DNA from: Neurospora crassa OR74A
Lineage: Eukaryota > Ascomycota > Sordariomycetes > Sordariales > Sordariaceae
Direction of reading: 5' to 3'
DNA length: 64,000 nt
Assembly (NCBI RefSeq): GCF_000182925.2
Contig: NC_026502.1
Coordinates: forward strand, 1,674,001 to 1,738,000
A program made the translations under genes and the position numbers. The notes beneath the pieces were generated by a model, which saw nothing but the letters and a program-made list of their open reading frames with translations, made no database searches and was not told where the DNA came from. Shown one piece after another: positions 1 to 10,249 of the stretch. The first letter of the stretch is position 1; each line of letters begins with the position of its first letter.

Positions 1-948
1 TGGCAGTTCTGACAGGGGCTTCTTAGGGGCCCAAGGGTCAATTACTGTAATAGAGGGCATGATCTCCTTGGGTTTCTGGTTCCCTGTTAGTTGGCTTGAT
101 ATGCTCGTTTGCCAGCGCACATCAATGTCCATGACGAAATCCGTAGGCGTCTCTCGGCTCTGTTGTACCCTTGCCTTCAACCTCACCGTCTTCCTGTTGC
201 GAGTGTGGAAAATATCAGGAAGCTGGGCGTAAAGGGCCCACTGGCGCGGAGGCAGGTTACGGACCAAGGGATCCTCCACCTTGGCCGGCATCAGGCTGCT
301 GGGTGGCCAGTTTGGATCTCCGGCTGACTCGATTTCGATTAGGACACTGTAGGAATCGGCAAAGCCAAAGGCGGGATCAGAACCATCCCGCTCCATGTAT
401 ATTTTGTCTTCGGGAATATCGAAAGCTTTGATAGCATACAGTCGAGCCATGTGTGTGGATGCGGCGGCAGGGTTCCTGTAAACCTTGAGCTCGCATAACT
501 GGCTGTCGACGTGCAAGAGAACCTTTTCATCCCCATTATGACCATAGATGCTCAATTTGCAACGCGCCCGCATGTTGGCGGTATCCCTCACATTGGGTGC
601 CACGATGCCGTTGGGCACGCCATTTTTGACGCGGGGTGAATCTTTGTGAATAATCTTGAGGACCTCAATCCGCAAGCAGCGTGGGGTGTTGCCGTTTGGA
701 TCCTCGTATAAGGGAAAGCCATGATTGTCATTGAGGCGTCGACGTTTTGCTGGATGCTGGCATGTGTCGTCTCGGTCTTGATCGGGCTTGTGGCTGTGGT
801 CGGCAAATCTGACGTCGGACTCATGAGCAGGCACCCGGGACTGGGTGGAGGGCTTGTTGCCCATTCTATCTTCCCAGTAGTTGGTAGCGTGAATCCAGTT
901 CCGATGCAAGAAGGGTAACTGGCGGTATCGCCGACACCTCGATGTCAT
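1..948 (-). CDS. suz12: Probable Polycomb SUZ12 homologue, N-terminal part (runs off window)
   Basis: An uninterrupted 316-codon frame enters from the window edge and has its first ATG at 948-946. Near the N-terminus it reads PFLHRNWIHATNYW, resembling the FLHR motif at the equivalent place in animal SUZ12. A basic KRRRLN patch follows. Later comes DSYSVLIEIE, like the SYSLLFRV segment of human SUZ12, preceded by a beta-rich stretch with RARCKLSIYGHNG. SUZ12 is a core subunit of the histone H3K27 methyltransferase PRC2 and acts in the nucleus. The zinc finger and VEFS box would lie beyond the window. A splice acceptor (TTCTTCGCAG) sits at 951-960, two bases before the ATG, so there is a leader intron or an upstream coding exon; the start is therefore provisional. 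The identification rests on remembered motif similarity, not an alignment. Confidence 0.68.
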   Translation of the reverse strand, partial: MTSRCRRYRQLPFLHRNWIHATNYWEDRMGNKPSTQSRVPAHESDVRFADHSHKPDQDRDDTCQHPAKRRRLNDNHGFPLYEDPNGNTPRCLRIEVLKIIHKDSPRVKNGVPNGIVAPNVRDTANMRARCKLSIYGHNGDEKVLLHVDSQLCELKVYRNPAAASTHMARLYAIKAFDIPEDKIYMERDGSDPAFGFADSYSVLIEIESAGDPNWPPSSLMPAKVEDPLVRNLPPRQWALYAQLPDIFHTRNRKTVRLKARVQQSRETPTDFVMDIDVRWQTSISSQLTGNQKPKEIMPSITVIDPWAPKKPLSELP

Positions 949-3866
949 AGCTGCGAAGAAAGGTTAGAAACATGCCACATGTGGGAGAGATGATGAACTT
1001 TTGAGTGCAGGGAGTCTGTGACGGGGAACTTGAGGGCTTTGTACAATCACTACTGTATATGTCTGAAGCAGGAAGCTGTACACCCCAAAACACGGTTCTG
1101 TGTCCAGTTGGAATACGACAAGCTCAACAGGTGCATAAGACTGTAGCTGAGCAAAAGAAATGAGGGCGAGGACAAGAATGATCAAGCATTCAAAAAGACG
1201 ATTGACTGTGAGAACCTTTTTCTTCTCCCAAAGTGAAAGAGAGGTGAGCTCAAGGGTAACCTCAAAGATAAAGGCAGAGGTAGGCGATGAGAGCTAAGCG
1301 GTCACCACGGTAACCCTGACAGCGACCTTTGGGCATTGTGAAGCAAAAGGGGTGATGCCAACCAAAGCCCTATATCAACACATAGAGAGCCCTTATGCAA
1401 TGAAAAGGGGGCCCGGGTTGCCGCGTCCAACAACAGCAACAACTCGTCTTTTTTGAACTGGCCAGACAGACGCCGCAGTGGCCCGGAATAGAGCCAGCGA
1501 GTTTCCTAGTCCTCCCACTCGACTGCCCAATGCGTAGTAAATCCAATATGAAATCTCTGTTGAGATGTCTCTGTCGCATCACGCCCACAGCCATATGGCG
1601 TGTGTCCAGATGAAGCCGGATTTCGGGGGGAAAATGGAGGGATAGGGGTAGAGGAGAGAAGGGGGAAAAAATGAAGGAAAAGAGACGCGTACCGTTACCA
1701 GAAACTGGCACAAAAACAGGAGAGGTGCCATGTTGCTCGCGATTCCCGTCACGTCTCACTCGGTGATGCACGGAGCCCATCTTGAGTGGTTGGCCCCAGT
1801 CACTCGTGGATCCGGGATGCCAATTGTGCACTGTGCTGGAAAGTTCCTTAGCGCATACAGACTGATAGCCGGCTACCAGTGTTGCTGCGAATATCGCCGT
1901 GAGATACAGTACCGCACTAACACCCATGAGACACTGAGCAACCGCGAGGTCGCTGGATGTCGATTGGTGGGAATGTTGCAGCCACCCGGGCGCTTCCTGT
2001 CGCTTCCACTTCTAGCGGAGACAGACGTCCCCTGATTTCCAGAACGCGGTGATGACGGTCAATGTTGTGATATCAATATCAGCAGGCCGAAGAATTAGAG
2101 GTTGATTGAATTTGGAGGTCGATTGATGCAAGCTGAGATGATGCCAAACGAAGGACTGGGGCGCCTACGGAGTGAAATTGTTAGTATTCCTTTACTTTGA
2201 CTGGGAGAAAGAGCGCACGGCAATTGGTGCGGGGCAAGGTGCAGTTACCAAAATGGAAAGTTGACAGCCAACAAGTGGTGGGAGCGAGGTGAGTTGAATG
2301 GTGATGGTGGAAGAATCAGATTCGCTTTTTACCGGTAGTAGAGAAAGGAAAGTTCAAAGGGTAGTAGTACCAGTCTGCGGTGAATGCCTAGACTAGGTGA
2401 ATAGGTCAGAATAGGTGAATGTAACGAACTGAATGAGGCTGACAGTGACAGTGACAGTGACAGTGACAGTGACAGGCAGATGACTTGGGCGTCAGTCAGT
2501 CAATGCCCTGCCGTAACGTATGGTCGGGTGGCAGGCACAATAGAGAGAAATCCGAGCAACAATAGGGCAGGTGCGTTTTCTTACGTGTATGTTACACTTC
2601 GTTGCACCTGCCACGCCAACTTGGTTGGACAACTTTCAAAAACTTTGATTTCTCTCACTTCGTTTGATTTTCCCTCCACCGTCTCCACCTCAATTCTGTC
2701 GCCAAAACCCTGGTATTCATCTCCATCACAATGGCTATCTGACGACATCCATCTTATTCTGATTTGTTGCTGTGTTATTGAACCACAAACCATTCTTTGG
2801 CATCGTCTATATGGATGGATGTGGCTAGTACTCCTTGGTGTGGCCATACGACCAGACCGTTACCCACGGCAAGCTTTACAAGTATCATCCAGATTGCCAT
2901 CTTCACGATCATTCCTGATCAGTCGACATCGTCCTGATTACAAGTTTTCAGAGCTCTTTTGAGGAAGTAGCCTCAGGAGTGTGGTATGTATTCGTCATTC
3001 GTGGCAGCCTCGGTCTCTTCTTAGCAGTTGGTTGACAAAGGCTACCTGGAAACAGACATGACGTTTCAACAGGCACACTCAAGGCTCATACATCACTTAG
3101 ATGGTATGAAGACGAGCTCCTTTTGGTCGGCCATTCAAGCAAATGCCCAGCACAGCCTTCTGTTTCGAATGGTGCGCCAACTTCCTACTGTAGCTCCCCA
3201 ACCCTAACCCTTACCAATGTCACGACATTTCGAGGAATATCTGACTCCTCAGCATGGGAAGCAACGAAACGAGCATCGTGTGACTCCAGATTCTTATTAT
3301 TGTGCCAAGGTTTCGTGCTTTTGGTCTGGGAGACTGACAGCTTGTTGCTTGCTATCAAGTCTGGCAGACGACCTGGTATCCACACCACCAGCCTTGTTAT
3401 TGCCTTGCCGCCCCTTTTCCAAACATGAACCGAATGTCAACAAACAGACAAAGAACGGTAGTCGTCAACAAAAAACGACGAATCAAAGCAAAGGAGTCTG
3501 TGGACATAATGTAATGTAAGTCAAGGCACTTTGTATCCCAGTTGTCTGTCGAAACCCCGTCGTCTGCTTTCCATTCCGCCTCACCCCATTATGCTCCGCA
3601 GTCCAAGCATCCATTACCATCAACCTGCCCAAACCTCATCAACGCCTGTTCTGATGCCCAAAGTAAAAAAGACCTGCCATGAACATAGTACCTTCGATGG
3701 ACTGGAACAGAGCAAAGAGCAAAAGCACACTACAAAAGCCCCAACTCCATGCTCAAACACCATCCAGATTCTTCACCGCACTGTATCAACATGAACCACC
3801 ATTTTCCTCCGCATTTTGGCGTCATTGGTCTCTGCCCCAGTGGCTGATCGGTTGTATGTGGGATGC
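949..3866. other. Long intergenic region, no convincing gene
   Basis: This 2.9-kb stretch separates the probable suz12 gene from the first Myb-like gene. It should contain the suz12 promoter and spliced leader (acceptor at 951) and the 3' end of the 3867-4593 gene. Short frames exist on both strands but have no recognisable domain and no consistent splice pattern. The best of them, on the minus strand from 1927, begins with a signal-peptide-like hydrophobic run; it is listed under findings. A hexanucleotide repeat lies at 2441-2475. Confidence 0.6.
2441..2475. repeat. GACAGT hexanucleotide microsatellite
   Basis: Five perfect copies of GACAGT followed by GACAG. It lies in intergenic DNA with no gene on it. 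Confidence 0.95.
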
Positions 3867-4593
3867 TCAGATCTCACCCTCATACTTGTAGTTGTCTTCT
3901 CCCTCTATCCTCCCAACAACATCCATTAGCACGTCATATCCTTTGCCTTCCCACCCGTATGCTGCATCTTCTTCATCCAAAAGGTCGACATCGTCAGAGC
4001 AACAAGAAAAGTAGTCAGACTCACCATCATCCTCCTCCTCCTGCTTGGTCTGCATCTCAGGAGTGGTCTTCTCCTTCTTCAGCGGGCGTTGCTTCTCGTC
4101 GTCATCGGAATCCTCCGGTTCGGCCTTGTACGTGAAGGGCTCACGGTTGTCGCCGGAACCACCTTCGTTGCCGGAATCCTCGTTGTAGTTGACGGTTGCA
4201 GTGGCCCTCTTGCGCTTAGTGCTGCGGGGAGCCCGAGGAGTCTTGGCCTGGGCCGGGCTGCTCGCGCCGCTGGCGCCCACATCATCAGTCAAGGAGCCGT
4301 AGTTCTTGGGCGGCTGGATGTCGTGCGCTTTGAGGAGACGCTCGTAGCGTTTGGCACTGTTAGGAACGAGATCAGGTGTCAGACTAGCTCATCTTGATTG
4401 CGGGAGTGGTGGGGGTGAAAAAGTGAGAGAACAGTGACCGAGTGAGTTGAGTGACTTACGCTGCGGCCTTGGATACGATGCTGAGCTCCTCGGCAACTTC
4501 GGTCCAGTTGATCTTGCCATTTGTCGAGTGCTTGATGCAAGTCAAGAGGAAGTTCATCTGGCCGGCAACGTCCTGGTTGGCTTTGGGAGGCAT
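3867..4593 (-). CDS. Myb/SANT-like small nuclear protein with acidic and basic tail (2 exons)
   Basis: Model: exon 1 4593-4460, exon 2 4356-3867, 207 aa. The start MPPKANQ is shared with neighbouring paralogues. Exon 1 encodes helices 1-2 of a Myb/SANT-like fold (GQMNFLLTCIKHS, then INWTEVAEELSIV). It ends in phase 2 at a GTAAG donor inside the presumed recognition helix, which resumes in exon 2 as AKRYERLLKAHD. The intron position and phase match those of the compound locus at 20-23 kb. The tail has a basic segment (TPRAPRSTKRKRA) and then a long Glu/Asp/Lys-rich region, ending YKYEGEI; terminal acidic motifs of this kind recur in the cluster (DYGEI, YPNEI). Likely a nuclear DNA- or chromatin-binding protein. 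That role is inferred from the fold and charge pattern; no specific function is known to me. Confidence 0.8.
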
Positions 4594-6516
4594 TTTGACG
4601 GCTGAGTGAGATGAGGTCGGCTGGGAAGGGCTGATATCAGGTCAGTTGACTGCTAGTTAGAGGGTAACCCTGTCGAGTGACTGTCGAGTGACTGATGTGG
4701 GATGCCTGGTGGCAGCAGTGCGATAGAGTTACAGGAAAGTGAAAGGTGCGAGTGGACTTCCAAGACGCGAGAAGATGACGCTCTTTCTTGCAGCACATCC
4801 GAGGGATTAGGACTCACTTTGGTTGACAAAATTGTCAGAGAGATGAGTTCGGCGACTGCTTCGAAGCAAAAGGCTTTGGTAGGCAAGCTTGTGGTTGTTG
4901 AAAGGAGGAAGAGCGAGAGAGACGTCGACGGATGGGGGATATTTATGGACGTCCAGAACCCCACTTGGCGACAACGTCTGTCTAAACACCGTCCCTATTA
5001 TGGCAGGCGGCAAGACCGCCAGGACGTGTTTGTCGTCCGAGACTACTGTCCAGGACGGCGGGTCATCGGATGAGTGGCCGTACTCGACAGGCTGCAGCGG
5101 CCGTTGACTGGAAATTTCCATTCGTTTTATTCATCGTCCGGGCAACCCCACTACAATGCTAAGACTCAACAGTCGAGTCTGTTTGCCCAAGTGGGATGGC
5201 AGGTACGCCAGAAAGGACTTGAACATCAGAGAGTAATGTCCAGCCCCAGCCCCACAAAACGCGATTTCATCAGATAAATCCAGAGTGCCTCTCATGTCCT
5301 TCACGAAAGCTTTTTGTCAAAGTTCCCGTGGAGGCGATGTTCACACATGGCACGAAATGCAGCTCAAACGCTCAACTCCTATTGTGCCTTTGCACCTAAT
5401 ACTTCATCCCTTGTTGAACGTCCATGGAACATGTGTCATCAAACAATCAAGTGACTAAGAACCCATTCACTTGTCCATGATCCAAGCCTTGACGTTCTTG
5501 GCTGTCCTTTGGATAGTCACCTACCGATTAACGACCCTTTTGGACACGTGTCTGAGGTCTGCAGAAGAGCAGTATCCCTTCAGAAAAGGAAGTGTTTGTC
5601 GTCTGTCATCTGCCACTTGATAATTTGCCCAAAGCTGGTCGCAGTCAATGGGCAGTCGACCTGGCATTCTTCGAAACAGAAGATCTGGGACATAGCAAGT
5701 GCAGCAGTACTCTAGGGTCCAGTGGTCATATGTTATCTAGTTACTGGATTCCTGGTATTACTACACATTTACATTTGTTTACTTTCTGGTTGGGGTGAAG
5801 ATTCCAAGAGAAAATGATGGATCCAGCTTCGGAGCCTGTCCTTACCTTAGTAGGGGCATACGATGGTGAAGTCATTACTGTCAAAAGCATGCATGCATGT
5901 TGCCGCAACTGTCCAATCATTGTCTGAGACACCGCAAGCTTTCAGTATTAGTGATCGGGGAGTGTCTGCTTCGAAAAAGACCTAGGTCAATATACATTAC
6001 CTTGATGGGGCGTCGTAGGTCCTTACTTGGCTTGGTGAATCCAACCTCGAACCTTGTCCCCAGATATCTCTTTGCGATGAGAAACCTGAATGAAATCACT
6101 TCCAGGTTCTTGTGGCATGTTTCTGGTCGCTCACTGCTTTGTTATATATTCTGCTTGTATAGCAGGTGACAGGCCGAAAAGGGCCAGAACCTTGGAAACC
6201 CGGAAATTGTGCAATATGATCCATGTAACCTTGATCAGAGAAGCATCTGGGTATAAAGTCGATCTTGAGTCCCTCGACTCCAGCAACTTTCTTTCTTCCA
6301 CTTTTACTGCCACCAGAGAGCAATATCTCAAAATTCTGCCCGCCCTTGTTGTGTCTTGATCGCCAACTTGGTCTTGAGCTTTCTTTTCCGGGCAGAGATA
6401 AAACTCCTGAAGGCATAGAGCCTCACCTGTTGCAAGTCACCCAGATACGCAACCTCAATGTTGTAAACTATGGTTGCTGACAATAATAATTCCTAGTTCT
6501 TTCATAGGAAGTGAAA
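4594..6516. other. Divergent intergenic region between two Myb-like genes
   Basis: This should hold the promoters of the minus-strand gene ending at 4593 and the plus-strand gene starting at 6517. A CATAG acceptor at 6504-6508 just before the 6517 ATG suggests a spliced leader there. The short frames have no recognisable product and I see no RNA gene. Confidence 0.5.
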
Positions 6517-8121
6517 ATGCCACCCAGAACCTCCAGCGCCGTTCCCAAGCTACGGGGTAGAGAGCCTTGTATAAAGAACATGAACCTCATCTACAGCGTA
6601 CTCGAGAATATCACTGGCAGTGACAGAAACAACAAAGGGCTTCTCAAATTTGACGCGGCAAAGGCTGCCCAAACAGCCAATTTCAGCTCAGGAGAAGTGC
6701 TCCGCGACAAGTGGTACAGATTCCGGCGGACCTTCCTACTTAACAGCAATCTTCCAGTCGACCCAAAGAGAGCTCGCTGTTCGTCAATCGAACCAGAACT
6801 CCGTGGCCTAAAACCGACCGCCAGCGACCTCAATCTCATATTTAGCATCCTCGAAAATCTCAAGGACAAAGTCCTAGCTGACTGGGCCAAGGTTGCTGAG
6901 CGGGCTGGCTTGGAGAGCGCTGATGTGGCTCAGCAGGCGTGGGTGAATCTATGTGCGGAGTATCAGCTTTGGAACGACGATATTGCGGTTTGGAGGGTTT
7001 CCAACTCTCCGTGCCCTCAACATCCGCTTGTTGTTGTTGCCGATAAACTTCAGCCTGCTTTTATTTCTGTGGCTGATGCCATTTCTGTTCCCCATACTCA
7101 CCAAAATCCCATTCCCCCCTTTACCCCTATTCGGCCTTCGGTTTTGAGTGTTCCTTCTTGCGATTACCTCCTCCCTGCTCCAGCTTCAGCCCCCACGCTT
7201 GCACCCGTCAAAACGCCGACTATCACCGGATCTCATGCCCCTGTCCATCACCAAGTCTTCATCTCCGGCACTCAAATCAACAAAAACAACAACAAAGACT
7301 CCGTCAACAACAAGCACGCTATTGACGCCAGTAGGGGTACCCAGACCGACGCTAAATGCTGCCCTACCAAGGCAATCGGCTTCAAGGTCGTTGCCAGAGC
7401 CCTTCTCTGGCATTCCATTCTGGCTGAGAAAAGTGAGAGGAGACAACACGAAAAAGGTCCTAGTCTTTCTGCCGGTTGTCATACCCGTGCCCGTGCCAGT
7501 TACTCTTGGTCTTGGGATACGCCCATCAACAAGAACGAGTCCGTGGTCAATGAGGAGTCCACCATGACTGTCACCTCTACCAACGAGGGTGCTAAGAGTA
7601 AAGGCAGAGACGCAGGTACACAAACTGAAGACCCATGTTGTCGTGTCACCGAGTTTGGGTTTAGGGTGGCGTTTGTTTACATGTTTGTTGTCCTCAATGC
7701 CACTGACCAGCAGGATAGCGTGTCTGGTTGGCCCCTAGAACATTTCGGAGCTGGAGCAGAACCTGTTTTCAACTCCAAATCCTACTCCTCCATCTCCAAC
7801 TCCGTTTTCTTCAACGATCTTCGAATCACGACTGCCACTACAATCTCCCCTTTCCCCACTCCAACCACTGGACTAACTGGCACCCCCTTCTCTCCCACCA
7901 CCAAGAGAGCCGAAACCCTACTAGCAGCCGCCAGGTATATCTGGTCTTTGTCAGCCAAGGCAGAGTATGAGCACGATGAGAGTCTGGGAGAGTGGCCGGG
8001 CTGGTTACTCCTGGACCAGGGCGGCGGTGGTGGTGTGTCTTCAACTGCGTATGAGAATGCGTTGGCTTCGGCAGTGGCGCCGTTGAGGTTGTTATGGTTG
8101 AGAGTTGCTGTTATGATGTAA
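6517..8121 (+). CDS. Protein with two tandem Myb/SANT-like domains and an internal Cys-motif repeat
   Basis: 534 aa from the ATG at 6517 (MPPRTSSAV). Two related domains lie at about residues 10-75 and 90-150: the first has NMNLIYSVLENITG and LRDKWYRFRRTF, the second has SDLNLIFSILENLK, DWAKVAERAG and AWVNLCAEYQ. This is a duplication of the domain found singly in the neighbours. A Pro/Ser/Thr-rich linker follows. A second internal repeat appears at about residues 274-300 (GTQTDAKCCPTKAIGFKV) and 367-395 (GTQTEDPCCRVTEFGFRV). The annotated stop (TAA 8119-8121) overlaps a consensus GTAAGT donor at 8118. A 66-bp intron to CAG at 8181-8183 would keep the frame and add a poly-Asn tail from the AAC repeat, so the C-terminus is uncertain. 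Probably nuclear; function unknown. Confidence 0.72.
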   Translation: MPPRTSSAVPKLRGREPCIKNMNLIYSVLENITGSDRNNKGLLKFDAAKAAQTANFSSGEVLRDKWYRFRRTFLLNSNLPVDPKRARCSSIEPELRGLKPTASDLNLIFSILENLKDKVLADWAKVAERAGLESADVAQQAWVNLCAEYQLWNDDIAVWRVSNSPCPQHPLVVVADKLQPAFISVADAISVPHTHQNPIPPFTPIRPSVLSVPSCDYLLPAPASAPTLAPVKTPTITGSHAPVHHQVFISGTQINKNNNKDSVNNKHAIDASRGTQTDAKCCPTKAIGFKVVARALLWHSILAEKSERRQHEKGPSLSAGCHTRARASYSWSWDTPINKNESVVNEESTMTVTSTNEGAKSKGRDAGTQTEDPCCRVTEFGFRVAFVYMFVVLNATDQQDSVSGWPLEHFGAGAEPVFNSKSYSSISNSVFFNDLRITTATTISPFPTPTTGLTGTPFSPTTKRAETLLAAARYIWSLSAKAEYEHDESLGEWPGWLLLDQGGGGGVSSTAYENALASAVAPLRLLWLRVAVMM

Positions 8122-8212
8122 GTGGCGCAGCTCTTCCTGTGAGTGTTCCGGGGTCTTTGCGTGGTTGCTGCTACCGCGAGCAGTAGTGAAAAGAACAACA
8201 AGATCAATAACG

Positions 8213-8432
<220 letters not shown>

Positions 8433-9388
8433 GAAGAAGAGTAACGACGATGAAGAAGATGCAGAAAGAGATGGGGGTACTGAGGGAGAAAGAGGAAGGG
8501 GCAGGCGGCTACTGATCTCAGTTCAGCTCTTCTACCGCTCACAGCTTTCCGTGTGCGGCTTTAGAGGTGGAATGTCGACGAGAACAATATGGAAGTTTGC
8601 ACTAGTTGCTGTAGACACCACGCTGGCTGGCAGAGGGGTTCTCTCAACCGTGAACTGGTTTGTTTTCTCTATTAGGTATAGGCGTTCAGTCTACTATTCT
8701 ATAGCGAGGTCATGGATTCCCCTTCCTTGTTTGTCCTTCCACCAACCTTGTTGAATGCCGACAAAGCAGGAAAACGTGGTAACTGGCCATGACAGAATCC
8801 ATCATACCAACGGCCATACCGAAAGACGACAGCAAAGAAATCTATTTCTCGCCAACGAGAAAGAATCTCCCAGCCTTGAGGAGGAGCAATCCCGTTGACA
8901 ACGCCAAACTAAGTATCATGCAACCGACCGACCAAAGGGGGCACTCCCAACTCCGAGCTTGTGTAAAGCAAAGAAATGGAGATAAAAGCTACCCTTGCAC
9001 CAAGACCAACTGTCGACTAATACCGAGAATGCAAATGTCTAGACCCACGCAGGCCTTAACTTCGAGATCGATAGCATGAGAAAGCAGAAAAGTGCCAGCA
9101 AGTGACCGAGAGCGCAAGACCAAAACTCCAAAAGAGCCAACCACATTATGACCACCAATCAAGATCCGACTGTAGGGGAGACAGACAACACTCTTGTTGA
9201 GGTCGTCTTAATCAGTGGTTCCAATGTGCGAAGTACTGGCGGTCGTGTCGGTGGTGAGATCCTGGAAATGAACAAAACCATCAGCAACGATTCCAACTTT
9301 CAACTTCCAAGTACTCAGCGATGAGAGGATTGACTGAGGAGAGACTCAAACGAACGAAGCAAAATATAACTAAAAACTCACCTGTGGG
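8433..9388. other. Intergenic region after the AAC repeat
   Basis: The frame continuing from the poly-Asn tract stays open to 8754 and may be the C-terminal coding part of the 6517 gene. After that I see only the 3' untranslated region of gene A. Gene A has a candidate 3'-UTR intron at 9262-9381 (GTGAGT donor, CATTTCCAG acceptor). Confidence 0.4.
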
Positions 9389-10249
9389 CTAGATCTCGCC
9401 GTAATCGGGACCACCACCCTCAGTAGCAGTAATGTAACCCTCGTCAGCCGCAGCAGCAGCAAGAGTGTCCTCAATAGCCTCTGCGGCCTGGGAAATGCCC
9501 TCCATCGCGGCATCGACATCGTTGCCGACAAAATCACCGATGAAACTGAAACCAGCATCAGTAGCAGCCTCAACCTTGACCTTAGTCTCAGCCTGGGCGG
9601 CGGCGGCGGCCACAGCCTTCTGCTTCGCGGTGGCGGCGGTAACACGGGGCTTACGAGCAGCAGGCCCCTTCTTGGCGGGAGTCTCGTCAGGGTTGGCCTC
9701 AGTAGCCGAGCGCTTGTTAGAGGTACCAAAAGCTTTCTTGGATGGAGTCTCGGGCGTCATGTCGTTGAAGTTCAGGTTTCCCATGGGCGTGCCAGGGGTG
9801 GCGAGGGTGGCCTCGACGCCCTGATTAGTACCACCACCAACTCCGGGCGTGAGCAACATTTTCTTGGGGCGAGCGCGGGGGCGACCACCACCGCTACCAC
9901 CAGCAGTTCCAGGGGCCTTCTTCGGGGTAGCGGTAGAAGAAGAAGAACCAGTAGAGGTAGTAACAGGCTGGTTGCTGCCATCTCCTCCCGAAGCAACAAC
10001 AACAGCAGCCGTGGCGGCGGCGGCGGCGTTGGGCTTGCCAAGCTCGTACTTGCGACGGAACTGACGGTACATCTCCTTGTACGAGTTGGGCTTGAGACCG
10101 GCGGTCTCGGCGGCGCCTTGCAGGTCAATATCGAGGGGCGCGGTGAGGTTGTTGAGAGCGCCAAAGAGGATCTTCACCTCGCTGCTGGTGAGGGCTTGAC
10201 CGCGGAGGGTGCAAGCGGACTCACCATTGGCGACGGCTTTGGGGGGCAT
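9389..10249 (-). CDS. Myb/SANT-like AT-hook protein, paralogue A
   Basis: Single coding exon, 286 aa, start MPPKAVANGES. Residues about 15-70 form the domain: helix 1 LTSSEVKILFGALNNL, helix 2 DIDLQGAAETAGL, helix 3 NSYKEMYRQFRRKYELG. Then come an Ala/Ser/Thr-rich linker, a basic GRPRARPKKMLLTPG segment resembling an AT-hook, a KRSATEANPDETPAKK block and the family signature ARKPRVTA, followed by poly-Ala. It ends PDYGEI. The last blocks recur in paralogues B, C and D, so these four are recent relatives. The stop is followed after 7 nt by a GTGAGT donor, as in B and D. It is divergently arranged with B across a 1.7-kb intergenic region. Likely a nuclear DNA-binding protein (inference). Confidence 0.85.
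   Translation of the reverse strand: MPPKAVANGESACTLRGQALTSSEVKILFGALNNLTAPLDIDLQGAAETAGLKPNSYKEMYRQFRRKYELGKPNAAAAATAAVVVASGGDGSNQPVTTSTGSSSSTATPKKAPGTAGGSGGGRPRARPKKMLLTPGVGGGTNQGVEATLATPGTPMGNLNFNDMTPETPSKKAFGTSNKRSATEANPDETPAKKGPAARKPRVTAATAKQKAVAAAAAQAETKVKVEAATDAGFSFIGDFVGNDVDAAMEGISQAAEAIEDTLAAAAADEGYITATEGGGPDYGEI

Noticed and set aside
2480-2962. 160-codon plus-strand frame
   Set aside because: No domain, no splice support and non-coding-like composition.
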